Source of the DNA: DATAES01 sp963802415
GTDB taxonomy: Bacteria > Actinomycetota > Acidimicrobiia > Acidimicrobiales > JACDCH01
Reading direction: 5' to 3'
Length of the DNA stretch: 64,000 nucleotides
Assembly: GCA_963802415.1 (NCBI GenBank)
Contig: CAWDIH010000001.1
Span: forward strand, 1,550,001 to 1,614,000
Shown: one piece after another, positions 19,249-27,868 of the stretch
Layout: each line of letters opens with the position of its first letter
Numbering within the stretch: position 1 is the first letter of the stretch
Position numbers and translations under genes: made by a program
The notes under the pieces: generated by a model
The model's database searches: none
What the model saw: the letters and a program-made list of their open reading frames with translations, nothing else
What the model was told of the DNA's origin: nothing

Positions 19249-20509
19249 ATGAGCGTGGTGCTTCCCGACTTCGACGTACCGGCGGATGACATCGACTTCG
19301 GCAAAGCAGAGTTCGTGGCCGGAGACCGCCCTCGAGCGCGAAGCGATGTTCGCCAAGATGCGGCGCGAGAAGCCGGTGTCGTTCCACACCGAGCCCGAGT
19401 TCGAGTCGTTCCCGTCCGGTCCGGGCTACTGGTCGCTCGTGAAGTACGACGACGTGGTGTTCGCCAGCCGCAACCCGCGAGCTGTTCATCTCGGGGAAGG
19501 GCTCGAACGTTCCGGACCTGCCGCAGGAGGTCAACGAGCTCTTCGGATCGATGATCAACATGGACGCGCCGCGCCACACGAAGCTGCGCCTGATCGTGAA
19601 CCGCGGCTTCACGCCTCGGATGGTCAACCAACTCGAGGACTACGTCTCGACCCTTGCGGCTCGCATCGTCGACGACGTCGAGTCGAAGGGGAAGATCGAC
19701 TTCGTCGAACAGGTCGCCGCCCGATTGCCGCTCGACATCATCTGCCAGATGGTCGGCATTCCAGAGACGGACGAGAAATTCGTCTTCGAGCGCACGAACG
19801 TCATCCTCGGCGGGACCGACCCCGAGTACGGCGGCTCGATCGAGGCGTCCTTCCAAGCCGGTTGGGAGCTTTGGGAGTACGCGCAGAAGCTCGGCGAAGA
19901 TCGCCTCGCCGAACCCGCGGGACGACATCACCACCGCGCTCATGACCACCGAGGTCGAGGGCGAGCGGCTCACTGCCGCGGAGTTCGGGTCGTTCTTCGT
20001 GCTGCTCGTCGTGGCCGGCAACGAGACCACCCGCAACGCAATCAGTCACGGCCTGCTCGAGCTCACGCGCCATCCGGACCAGCGCAGCCATGCTGCTCGA
20101 CGACCTGCCGGGCAGGATCGACACCGCGGTCGAGGAGATCGTCCGCTGGGCCACCCCCGTCATCCACTTCCGCCGTACCGCGACCGAGGACGTCGAGATC
20201 CGCGGCACGACGATCAAGGAAGGCGAGAAGGTCGTCCTCTGGTACAACTCCGCCAACCGCGACGAGGACTTCTGGGACGACCCGTACACGTTCGACGTGA
20301 CCCGCACACCGAACGAGCACGTCGGCTTCGGCGCCGGTGGCCCCCACTTCTGCCTCGGCGCCAACCTTGCCCGCCGCGAGATCCGCGTGATGTTGACCGA
20401 GTTGTTCAAGCGCCTCCCCGACATCGAGGCGACGAGCGAGCCCCAGATGCTGCAGTCGGCCTTCATCCACGGCATCAAGCACATGACCGCGGAGTTCACC
20501 CCGAAATAG
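19249..20509 (+). CDS. Cytochrome P450, CYP125/CYP142-like (frameshifts)
   Basis: About 420 residues. The I-helix oxygen-binding motif is LLVVAGNETTRNAISHGLLE, the K-helix ExxR lies in EEIVRWATPVIHFRRTATED, and the heme-ligand loop is FGAGGPHFCLGANLARRE. The I-helix and the C-terminus (FIHGIKHMTAEF) most resemble actinobacterial CYP125/CYP142, which hydroxylate the terminal carbon of sterol side chains. Four slips are inferred, near 19315, 19490, 19915 and 20090; the rest reads cleanly. The ATG at 19249 is 42 bp from the divergent AarF-like start. Substrate assignment is by resemblance only. Confidence 0.85.
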
Positions 20510-20728
20510 CGGGTCAGGGCCCCAACCTGCCCTGCAAGTCCACAGTGCAACATCGACACGGAAACTGGAAGGCAGCACCAGCGTCGCAACGTTTGGGCGT
20601 CCTGTCATCCTCTCGATGACAGATCGCCCAGGCGACGATGGCCGAGCGCAAGCGTGCCAGTGATCCCGCGTCCCCCATCCGGCGACGCACAGGTGGCGTA
20701 GCCGCTCCAGAGCGGGCAGTCTCGCGCG

Positions 20729-21376
20729 GTGGCGTCTGTGTGGACGAGCCGCATCTTGAAGTCCGCCGCGGTCGTGCTCGGGGTTGGACTCGTAGCAGTC
20801 GCGGTCAGTGGAGTGTGGCTGTCGTTCCGTTACCAGCCGACCGCACTGGATCTAACCGCAAGGCGGATCGTTCTGCGCCCGGGCGGCGGTTGGGTCAAGG
20901 ACCTCCACGTTGCCGCGGGATGGATGAGCGTGATTGCGGCGGCCCCGATTGTCGTGGGACTCATTGTTCGGGGTGCAAGGAAGCGGGCCAGTTGGACGCC
21001 GGCGGCAGCGGTGAGTGTCGTGGTCGCAAGCATGCTCGTTGCCGTGTCCTCTGGCCGAAGACTGCCGTGGTTGCAGGTGGCTTTGTGGGAGGTCACGGTC
21101 GGAAGCGAGTACCGCGGTGTCTGGTTTATCGGTTCGGACAAGGTCCGGTTCGTGTTGACCCCTGGCGGGGAGATCGAACCGGGCCGTTATCGGATGTGGC
21201 TCGTCATGCACGTCATCGTCGTGCCCATCTGTTCGGCGGCGGCCGTGCTCGCTGTCGTCGCCATTCGACGCGTCCGCGACCGCCGCGCCGCCGATGCAGT
21301 TCTGGCCGAGGCACGCCGGCCATCCGCAGTCGAGATTGTGCTCGAGCGCGAGCACGTTGCTGATGACGCGCCATAG
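20729..21376 (+). CDS. Four-helix membrane protein, cytochrome-b-like
   Basis: 215 residues with four predicted membrane segments, near residues 10-30 (AAVVLGVGLVAVAVSGVWL), 56-80 (LHVAAGWMSVIAAAPIVVGL), 88-108 and 160-185 (MWLVMHVIVVPICSAAAVLA). The second and fourth segments each carry a His (LHVAAGW, VMHVIV) placed as in b-type heme-binding membrane proteins, so a role in electron transfer is possible but not demonstrated. The C-terminus is charged and cytoplasmic. GTG 20729 was chosen; GTG 20738 is also possible. Confidence 0.6.
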   Translation: MASVWTSRILKSAAVVLGVGLVAVAVSGVWLSFRYQPTALDLTARRIVLRPGGGWVKDLHVAAGWMSVIAAAPIVVGLIVRGARKRASWTPAAAVSVVVASMLVAVSSGRRLPWLQVALWEVTVGSEYRGVWFIGSDKVRFVLTPGGEIEPGRYRMWLVMHVIVVPICSAAAVLAVVAIRRVRDRRAADAVLAEARRPSAVEIVLEREHVADDAP

Positions 21377-21694
21377 TGGCCGACCTGCGCGTTGAAATGA
21401 ATGCGGTGCTGAAGTTTGAAACCGATAGTGCGAGTCGGTTCGTCAGCATCCCTGAACCCGGACCGTTGTCGTCGACAACTCTTGAACGTCACGCTCTAGT
21501 ACGAGGTCGGGCTAGCTACTCGTCTCAACCGACTTGTACTTGACGTCAGCAATCGCTTAGCGCCACACCGCGAACATCCCGACGCCGACACTGAACCCCG
21601 GAACCGGTCCCATGCCACTGGCGCACGGGTGGTCCCATCGAGCTGGCGCACGACACCGGCCGCCCCGTTCGTCGCACTTCGCGACGATAGGCAG
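21377..21694. other. Intergenic stretch without a recognised gene
   Basis: About 318 bp of visibly lower GC than the neighbours. Short open frames occur on both strands, but none has a convincing start, ribosome site or recognisable protein. It probably holds the promoter of the gene beginning at 21695. Confidence 0.5.
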
Positions 21695-22771
21695 GTGAGC
21701 AAGTCACCGCAGGAGGGCAGGGCGGAGGCAGGCCTCCCCCTCACCGAACGGCTCGCGGCTGGGGAGCGCCTCGGCGAGTGGCTTGCCGAACTCGATCAGC
21801 TGGGGCCACCGCCCACGCCATTGCAGTTGCCCTCGGAAGCGGACGCCCTCACCCTTCTCCGGCGCGTCGAGACCCCGCCTCACGACAGCGAGGAGATCGT
21901 GGCGACCCTGCCGTCGCGGGAACGTGACGCCGATCGCTGGCATCTCCTGGAGCGTGCGTTCCACCGGCTTACCGTCGGCTTGGGCGAGGACAGCGACTTC
22001 CGGCCAAGTGGCGACGGCAAAGGGCCCTGGGGGATCTGGCCAGCACTTCCGGTGGACCTCGGTGGATCCCTCTTCTACGCCCACCTGTTTCTCGCCGCCC
22101 TCCCGGTGGCGCGGGCATGGCACGAGGCTGTGGGTATCGACCCCGACGATTCCTGGGCGACCCTGTCGAACTATGGCAGGAGTGTGAAGCTTCACCGCAG
22201 GAAGCATGGCGTCGTGGGACTCGACTTCCCACCGTGGCTCGTGCTCCACGTGCGCGGCGGGCTGTTCCACCTGGGCCGACTCCAGTTCCGGCGGGGGACG
22301 ACGTGGTGGACGGCCGACGAGACCACCGCCGCCAGGGCACCGTTTCAGCCCGGCGACAGAGTCCTCGACCTCCATGTGCCGCCTACTGGACCGTTGACTC
22401 CGGCATCGATCGACGAGTCGTTCAACCGCGCCCGCCGGTTCTTCGCCCGCTGCTTCCCCCGGGACGACAGCTCGTACGGAGTCTGCGGTTCGTGGCTGCT
22501 GGATCCCCAGCTCGCGGGCTATCTCCCCGGCGAGGCCAACATCGTGCGCTTCCAGCGTCGTTTCCAGCTGCTCCCGGAATGGGAGATGGACGCCGACGCG
22601 GCCGTCATCGAGTTCGTCTTCCAACGAGAGCTTCCGTCATCACTCGACGACCTGCCCAAAGACACGGCGCTGCAGCGCGCGGTCGTTCGCCATCTTCGAG
22701 ATGGTGGCCATTGGGTCACGAGACGAGGGTGGTGCCACCTCGGAACCGACGCCGGCACGGGCAGCGCGTAG
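21695..22771 (+). CDS. GNAT-like acyltransferase-domain protein
   Basis: 358 residues. I recognise the layout of the actinobacterial 'acyltransferase domain-containing protein' with a helical N-terminal part (WLAELDQLGPPPTPLQLP) and a GNAT-like C-terminal part (DRVLDLHVPPTGPLTPASID, FNRARRFFARCFP, YGVCGSWLLDPQLAGYLPG, IVRFQRRFQLLP). The sequence around NYGRSVKLHRRKHGVVGLDF is well conserved in that group. No substrate is known. The GTG at 21695 was chosen as the first start downstream of a plausible purine-rich stretch. No frameshift is needed. Confidence 0.65.
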   Translation: MSKSPQEGRAEAGLPLTERLAAGERLGEWLAELDQLGPPPTPLQLPSEADALTLLRRVETPPHDSEEIVATLPSRERDADRWHLLERAFHRLTVGLGEDSDFRPSGDGKGPWGIWPALPVDLGGSLFYAHLFLAALPVARAWHEAVGIDPDDSWATLSNYGRSVKLHRRKHGVVGLDFPPWLVLHVRGGLFHLGRLQFRRGTTWWTADETTAARAPFQPGDRVLDLHVPPTGPLTPASIDESFNRARRFFARCFPRDDSSYGVCGSWLLDPQLAGYLPGEANIVRFQRRFQLLPEWEMDADAAVIEFVFQRELPSSLDDLPKDTALQRAVVRHLRDGGHWVTRRGWCHLGTDAGTGSA

Positions 22772-22827
22772 TCACCGAGGCCAGCGTGACCCCCGCGCGA
22801 AATCCGCGAGATTTGACCACCTTGACG

Positions 22828-22879
22828 CGAATGTTGGATGGAAACAGGCGCTATAGCACCCGTTTCCACCCAACATTCG
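22828..22879. repeat. Long intergenic hairpin (18-bp arms)
   Basis: The arms 22828-22845 and 22862-22879 match as reverse complements at 17 of 18 positions. The 16-base loop contains a further small palindrome, GCTATAGC. It lies between the acyltransferase-like gene and the acyl-CoA dehydrogenase, which run in the same direction. It could act as a terminator, but there is no T-run, and its form is closer to a REP-like palindromic repeat. Confidence 0.7.
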
Positions 22880-22910
22880 AGCCGGGTGGGTGTCAGTAAG
22901 GTGCACGGCG

Positions 22911-24084
22911 ATGCGACTGTCCTTCTCCGACGAGGACGAGGCCTTCCGCGCCGAGCTGCTGACGTGGCTCGACGCGCATCCACCGCCGATCGCCGAAGAG
23001 CGCGCCGAACCTCCCCGATCGACCGCCGACCGGCGTCCGTGGGCTGCCGCGTGGCAGCGCACGCTGTTCGACAACGGCTATCTCGTGCCCGGATGGCCGC
23101 CCGAGCTGGGCGGTCGCAACGCCGAACGCGGTGCAGCAGATGATCTACTTCGAGGAGTTCGCGCGCCGCGAGATCCGCCGGACGACGAACCCGCAAGGGC
23201 TTTCGATCGTGACGCCGTCGATCATCGACCATGGCACGCCCGAACAGCGTGAGCGTTGGGCGCTGCCCACGCTGCGAGCCGAGGTCAGCTGGTGTCTCGG
23301 GATGAGCGAACCCAATGCCGGCAGCGACCTCGCGTCGCTCACGACGAGGGCGGTCGAGGACGGCGACAACTTCGTGGTCAACGGTCAGAAGGTGTGGACG
23401 TCGGGCGCGCAGCACGCCGACTGGTGCTTCTGCTTCGTACGCACCGACCCGGACGCGCCCAAACACAAGGGCATCAGCGTCCTCGTCATCGACATGCGGA
23501 CGCCGGGTATCGAGTACCGCCCGATCCCCGAGCTGACCGAACCGACGTACGCGGACTTCAACGAGGTCTTCTTCACCGACGTCGTCGTGCCTCGGGAGAA
23601 CCTCGTCGGTGACCTCAACGACGGCTGGCGACTGTCCATGGGATCGCTCGCGCACGAACGCTCGATGCTGTGGATCAACTACGCGTACGACCTCGGCGAG
23701 GTCGTAGACCACCTCGTGGCCCTCGGCAAGGAGCGCGAGCTCGACACCCGTCAGCGTGACGTCATCGCGTCCGCGTGGATCGACCAGCTCGCACTGCAGT
23801 CACTCGGCTATCTCGGTTTCGCCAAGTTCGCCAAGGGTGACGCGTCGCCGGAGCACTCGATCCTCAAGCTGTTCGGCAGCGAGTCACTGCAAAAGGCGTT
23901 GCTCGTCGGCGCGGAGGAGCTCGGTCCCGACGGCATCGACCTCGACACGAGCGGTCCGCCGATCTGGCGGACGGGTACCTTCGTGACGCAGTACCTGCGA
24001 TCGTTCGCAGCGACGATCCCGGGTGGCACCAGTGAGATCCAGCGCAACATCATCGCCGAACGTGTCCTGGGGTTGCCGCGTTGA
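22911..24084 (+). CDS. Acyl-CoA dehydrogenase (one frameshift)
   Basis: About 390 residues. It opens LSFSDEDEAFRAELLTWLDA with the conserved WQRTLFDNGYLVPGWPPELG. The frame slips near 23125 and continues MIYFEEFARREIRRTTNP, WCLGMSEPNAGSDLASLTTR (FAD-binding), NGQKVWTSGAQHADWCFCFV, NEVFFTDVVVPRENLVGDLN, then the C-terminal GGTSEIQRNIIAERVLGLPR. The full span is one base out of frame, so one indel suffices. The catalytic-base position in the C-terminal domain is not clear. The stop overlaps the TTG start of the fused ETF gene (TTGA), so the dehydrogenase is translated with its own electron acceptor. Confidence 0.88.
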
Positions 24085-25865
24085 AGATCGCCGCTCTCGT
24101 CAAGCAGGTTCCGAAGTTCGAGGAGATGCAGCTCGGTGCGGACGGCCGGCTCGTCCGTGAAGGACTCGAGCTCGAGCTCAATCCGTACTGTCGCCGTGCG
24201 GTGAGCAAAGGCGTCGAGCTTGCCGCCGCCACGGGCGGCACCTGCACTGTCATCACGCTCGGGCCGCCGGCGGCGGAGGACGTGCTGCGCGAGGCGATCG
24301 CATGGGGTGCCGACCGCGGCGTGCTCGTGACGGACGCTGCGTTCGCCGGATCCGACACGCTCGCGACGGCCCGAGCCCTGGCTGCAGTGCTCGAGCGCGA
24401 CGGCCCGTTCGACCTCGTGCTCGTCGGGCGCAACTCCGTCGACGCCGACACCGGCCAGGTCGGCCCGGAGGTGGCGGAGCTACTCGACCTGCCGTTCGTC
24501 ACAGGTGTGAAGCGCCTCGACCTCGGCGAGGGCCAGCTGAAGGTGTTGTGTGAGGAGGACGACGGCCAGAGCGAGCGGGTCGTGGAGCTTCCGGCCGTCG
24601 TCTCGACCGCTGAACGTCTCATCGAGCCGGCCAAGGTCGACCCGGAGGGACGAGCCGCCGTAGACGCCGGCAGCATCACCAGGCTGACCGCCGCCGACCT
24701 TGGTACCGGCCCGTGGGGCCAGGACGGTAGTGGCACGTACGTCGGCGAGGTGCGGGTCCTCGACATCGAGCGAGCCCACCTGATGCTGGAAGGCACAGTC
24801 GACGAACAGGTGGACGAAGCAGTGCGCCTGCTCGTCCAACGCGGCGCGCTCGACATGCGTCGCGAGGGACTCGCGCTCGAGGTGCCCGCCGCACGCGGCG
24901 TGCGTGGCTTTCCGATCGCGGTCGCCGTCGAGCCCGACCGTGAGAACCTCACGCGCGAACTGCTCGGAGCGGCCGCGGTGCTCGCGCGCGACATCGCCGG
25001 CCATGTCGTCGCGTTCGCAGCGCCGCCGGAAGCGCAGGTCGGCCTGCTTGCGGGCGCGGGCGCCGACGCACTGGTCGTCGTGGACGGCACGGAAGTGGAG
25101 GAAGATGTCGCGTCCGCGCTGGCGTCGTGGGCAAGACAAGCGGACCCATGGGCGATCCTGCTCCCCAGCACTGCCTGGGGTCGTGAAGTCGCAGGTCGCG
25201 CCGCGGCGCGGCTCGGAGCAGGACTGACGGGCGACGCGGTCGGTCTCGAAGTGAGCGAGGTCGTCAGCACGGGGGAGGTCCAGTTGCTCGCCTGGAAGCC
25301 CGCCTTCGGAGGACGGCTCGTGGCCGCCATCTACGCCAGCTCGCCGATCCAGATGGCAACGGTGCGAGCCGGTGTGCTGCCTCGACCCGCGCCACGGTCG
25401 ACCATCCCGCCGATCGGGACGTCGATCGTGCGCGCAGTGTCGCGTGATCGGGTGAGGATCACATCGTCGAACCGTGACGATGATGTCGACGTCCTGGCGA
25501 CCGCGCAGCGCGTGGTCTGCGTCGGTGTAGGAGTGCCGCCCGAGGACTACGCAGACGTGCAACCGCTGCTCGACGTGCTCCGCGCCGAACTGGCCGCTAC
25601 GCGCAAGGTCACCGACAAGGGATGGCAGCCGCGGGCGCGGCAGGTCGGGATCACCGGTCGCAGCATCGCGCCTCGCTTGTACGTCGCTATCGGCCTGTCG
25701 GGAAAGTTCAACCACGCGATCGGTGTGCGCGCCGCCGGAACGGTGCTCGCCATCAATCCTGATCGCGACGCGCCGATCTGGGACCATGCCGACATCGGGA
25801 TCGTCGGCGAGTGGCGCGACGTCGTCCCCCGCCTCACCGGTCGCCTCGAGGAGCAACTGCAGTGA
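24081..25865 (+). CDS. etfBA: Electron transfer flavoprotein, fused beta-alpha subunits
   Basis: 594 residues in one uninterrupted chain. Residues 1 to about 255 are the ETF beta subunit: KIAALVKQVPKFEEMQLGAD, VLVTDAAFAGSDTLATARAL, VLVGRNSVDADTGQVGPEVA and LPAVVSTAERLIEPAKV. The rest is ETF alpha: ALVVVDGTEVEEDVASALA, PSTAWGREVAGRAAARLG, KPAFGGRLVAAIYAS and the FAD-binding end GLSGKFNHAIGVRAAGTVLA with INPDRDAPIWDHADIGIVGE. ETF is normally a heterodimer of two genes. It takes electrons from acyl-CoA dehydrogenases and passes them to ETF:quinone oxidoreductase. TTG 24081 overlaps the dehydrogenase stop, and GTGA links it to the DoxX gene. Confidence 0.92.
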   Translation: MKIAALVKQVPKFEEMQLGADGRLVREGLELELNPYCRRAVSKGVELAAATGGTCTVITLGPPAAEDVLREAIAWGADRGVLVTDAAFAGSDTLATARALAAVLERDGPFDLVLVGRNSVDADTGQVGPEVAELLDLPFVTGVKRLDLGEGQLKVLCEEDDGQSERVVELPAVVSTAERLIEPAKVDPEGRAAVDAGSITRLTAADLGTGPWGQDGSGTYVGEVRVLDIERAHLMLEGTVDEQVDEAVRLLVQRGALDMRREGLALEVPAARGVRGFPIAVAVEPDRENLTRELLGAAAVLARDIAGHVVAFAAPPEAQVGLLAGAGADALVVVDGTEVEEDVASALASWARQADPWAILLPSTAWGREVAGRAAARLGAGLTGDAVGLEVSEVVSTGEVQLLAWKPAFGGRLVAAIYASSPIQMATVRAGVLPRPAPRSTIPPIGTSIVRAVSRDRVRITSSNRDDDVDVLATAQRVVCVGVGVPPEDYADVQPLLDVLRAELAATRKVTDKGWQPRARQVGITGRSIAPRLYVAIGLSGKFNHAIGVRAAGTVLAINPDRDAPIWDHADIGIVGEWRDVVPRLTGRLEEQLQ

Positions 25866-26392
25866 TCGACAGCAACGCGATCAACCTCGTCCTGCTCGTG
25901 CTCCGGTTGAGCGCCGCGGCCGTGATGCTCGCGCACGGCCTCAACCACATCTTCGGCGGCGGGAAGATCGCCGGCACCGGTCGTTGGTTCGAAAGCCTCG
26001 GGATGAAGCCCGGTCGTTTCCATGCGTGGCTCGCCAGCCTCACCGAAGTGGGCGCGGGCGTGTTGCTCGTCCTCGGACTGCTGACGCCGCTGGCGGCAGC
26101 GGGAATCATCGGCGTCATGGTCGTCGCGTGGATCATCAACCATCGCGGCAACGGGTTCTTCATCTTCCGTCCCGGCGAGGGCTGGGAATACGTCATGACG
26201 CTCACCGTCGTCGGCCTCGTGTTGGCGACGATCGGACCAGGAGACTGGTCCATCGATCATGCGATCAGCCTCGACGAGCACTACGTCGGCACGACCGGGT
26301 TGCTCATCGGTGCGCTCGCGGGAGGCGGTGGCGCGCTGTTGCTGCTCGCCGGCTTCTGGCGCCCGCCGCCACCCAAGCCGGCAACCGCGTGA
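25862..26392 (+). CDS. DoxX-family membrane protein
   Basis: 176 residues with four membrane segments: LVLLVLRLSAAAVMLAHGLN, EVGAGVLLVLGLLTPLAAAG, MTLTVVGLVLATIGPGDWSI and TGLLIGALAGGGGALLLLAG. The first segment with HGLNHIFGGGKIAGTGRWFE is the DoxX signature. DoxX proteins are poorly understood; some take part in redox or thiol stress systems. GTG 25862 overlaps the ETF stop (GTGA), so it is the third gene of the dehydrogenase-ETF operon. Confidence 0.85.
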   Translation: MIDSNAINLVLLVLRLSAAAVMLAHGLNHIFGGGKIAGTGRWFESLGMKPGRFHAWLASLTEVGAGVLLVLGLLTPLAAAGIIGVMVVAWIINHRGNGFFIFRPGEGWEYVMTLTVVGLVLATIGPGDWSIDHAISLDEHYVGTTGLLIGALAGGGGALLLLAGFWRPPPPKPATA

Positions 26393-26405
26393 GAGGCGAG
26401 CGCCG

Positions 26406-26771
26406 ATGCCTGTGACCGAGGACGACGTCCGTCGCCTTGCGCTCTCGTTGCCGGCCACCACCGAGAAGCCGTCCTACGGAACGCCGGGCTTCCGTGTGAA
26501 GGACAGGCTGTTCGCCCGAGTCCGCGAAGAAGGCGACGTACTCGTCGTTTGGTGTTGGGACCTCGGCGAGAAGGAAGCCCTCATCGCATCCGAGCCGAGG
26601 AAGTTCTTCACGACGCCGCACTACGACGGCCATCCGACCGTGCTCGTGCGGTTCGGGGCGGTCGACGAGAACGAGATGCGGGAGCTACTGACGGAGTCGT
26701 GGCGCATCCGCGCCCCGAAGAAGTTGGTGCAGACCTTCGACGCGGAGTCGGATCAGGACACCGGTTCGTAG
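26406..26771 (+). CDS. MmcQ/YjbR-family protein
   Basis: 121 residues of the small MmcQ/YjbR fold: VRRLALSLPATTEKPSYGTP, FRVKDRLFARVREEGDVLVV, and the end LTESWRIRAPKKLVQTFDAE. The fold resembles a DNA-binding CyaY-like sandwich, but no function has been proved. It starts 13 bp after the DoxX stop with ATG 26406, so it probably belongs to the same transcript. Its last 19 bases overlap the convergent VOC gene. Confidence 0.85.
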   Translation: MPVTEDDVRRLALSLPATTEKPSYGTPGFRVKDRLFARVREEGDVLVVWCWDLGEKEALIASEPRKFFTTPHYDGHPTVLVRFGAVDENEMRELLTESWRIRAPKKLVQTFDAESDQDTGS

Positions 26772-27223
26772 CCTTCGGCCTTGGTGCCCGGTGGATGGAA
26801 CACGCCGGGCTGCGCGTTCGGATTCATCACGCACACCTCGCATTCGAGTCCGTCCGGATCCCGGAAGAACAGGCTGAGGATTGGTCCGAAGTCGGTGACG
26901 AAGCCGTCGGTCGAGCCGCGCTCGATGAGCCGGCGCCGGATCTCGTCGAAGGCGTCGAGCGACGAGGCCTGCAGTCCGAGATGGTCGATCCGGCCGCGCC
27001 CGAACATCGGCGTCTGCCGTGCGGCCTCGTTGTTTCCCTCGATCTCGAAGACGTTCAGCTCGGTGAACGGGCCGATGTCCACGAACGACAGGCGTACCCC
27101 GTCATCGTCGGCCTCGGCGCCGTCCTTCGACACGTTTGCGTCGAACACCTCGCGGTAGAAGGCGTGCAGGCGGTCGGAGTCGCTGGTGAGGATCGCGACG
27201 TGGTTCACGCCGTTCAAGAGCAT
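26753..27223 (-). CDS. VOC-family (glyoxalase/dioxygenase-like) protein
   Basis: 156 residues with the two beta-alpha-beta-beta-beta repeats of the vicinal oxygen chelate fold. The first repeat begins GVNHVAILTSDSDRLHAFYR with the metal-binding His of NHVAI. The second is RIDHLGLQASSLDAFDEIRR, ending LSLFFRDPDGLECEVCVMNP, where DHLGL and the Glu of GLECEV are the other typical metal ligands. Enzymes of this fold isomerise, open rings or detoxify; the substrate is unknown. It precedes the SET-domain gene in reverse order, 9 bp apart. Confidence 0.82.
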   Translation of the reverse strand: MLLNGVNHVAILTSDSDRLHAFYREVFDANVSKDGAEADDDGVRLSFVDIGPFTELNVFEIEGNNEAARQTPMFGRGRIDHLGLQASSLDAFDEIRRRLIERGSTDGFVTDFGPILSLFFRDPDGLECEVCVMNPNAQPGVFHPPGTKAEGYEPVS

Positions 27224-27232
27224 GGGCGAAGG

Positions 27233-27646
27233 TTACGGTCGGTCGGGAGCGTCGAACCAAAGCTCCATGCGACCGTCGGGATCTCCGCTGTAGTTGATGG
27301 TGATCTCGTCGTCTCGAGCGATCGCGGTCACCGCGCTGTAGACGACGAGGTCGCGGTGGTAGTCGTGGTCATAGCGGGCGTTCGGAGACCACGAGTGGTT
27401 GTAGAGGCTGCCGAAGCCGAGGGCGACGGCAACGCCGTCCCCCCACTCGAACGTGAAGCCGTAGAGGTCGGTCTCGTCGAGCAGGGGAGCCTGGTCCCTG
27501 GTCACGGCGAGGATCGGGCACTCCTCGATCACGTCGCCGGCGTGGAAGCGTCGCGCCGCGAACACGCCGCGCCCATGAATCTTCGAGCGCGTCGTGTAGA
27601 CGGATCCGGGACACGTGATCCGGGTGTTGGCGCGCACGCGCTGCAT
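27233..27646 (-). CDS. Short SET-domain protein
   Basis: 137 residues consisting almost only of a SET domain: SKIHGRGVFAARRFHAGDVI (start of SET), FGSLYNHSWSPNARYDHDYH (the NHS(x)(x)PN SAM-binding motif) and IARDDEITINYSGDP (the E-I-T-I-N/D-Y catalytic Tyr motif). SET proteins transfer methyl groups from SAM to lysines; bacterial examples act on ribosomal or other proteins, and the target here is unknown. There is no post-SET cysteine cluster, unlike the second SET gene at 36144. ATG 27646 starts the gene just downstream of the tandem hairpins at 27700-27810. Confidence 0.8.
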   Translation of the reverse strand: MQRVRANTRITCPGSVYTTRSKIHGRGVFAARRFHAGDVIEECPILAVTRDQAPLLDETDLYGFTFEWGDGVAVALGFGSLYNHSWSPNARYDHDYHRDLVVYSAVTAIARDDEITINYSGDPDGRMELWFDAPDRP

Positions 27647-27699
27647 GCTGGCACGTTCCCGGACGGTCCAACACCTCGCTGGCGAAGTGGCGCGGTCGC

Positions 27700-27810
27700 G
27701 CCTTCGGTCTGTGTCGGTTGAGCCACGACAACGGTGGCTGAGTCGACACAGACGCACCCGGCCTTCGGTCTGTGTCGGTTGAGCCACCGAAATCGGTGGC
27801 TGAGTCGACA
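27700..27810. repeat. Two tandem copies of a hairpin element
   Basis: Two copies spaced 61 bp apart share an identical 27-base left part (27700-27726 and 27761-27787, beginning GCCTTCGGTCTGTGTCGG) and an identical 16-base right part GGTGGCTGAGTCGACA (27733-27748 and 27795-27810). In each copy the left and right parts pair imperfectly to form a hairpin with a 6-7 base loop that differs between copies. It sits in the 222-bp gap upstream of the short SET gene. Confidence 0.75.
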
Positions 27811-27868
27811 ATGTGCGCGCAGGGGGCACTACGGCGGGCGGCGCGGGCGGGGCGGGCGGGCGGGCGGG

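Noticed and set aside
21187..21492. A small minus-strand gene in the 21.4-kb gap
   Set aside because: It overlaps the membrane-protein gene, lacks a ribosome site and shows no recognisable protein pattern.
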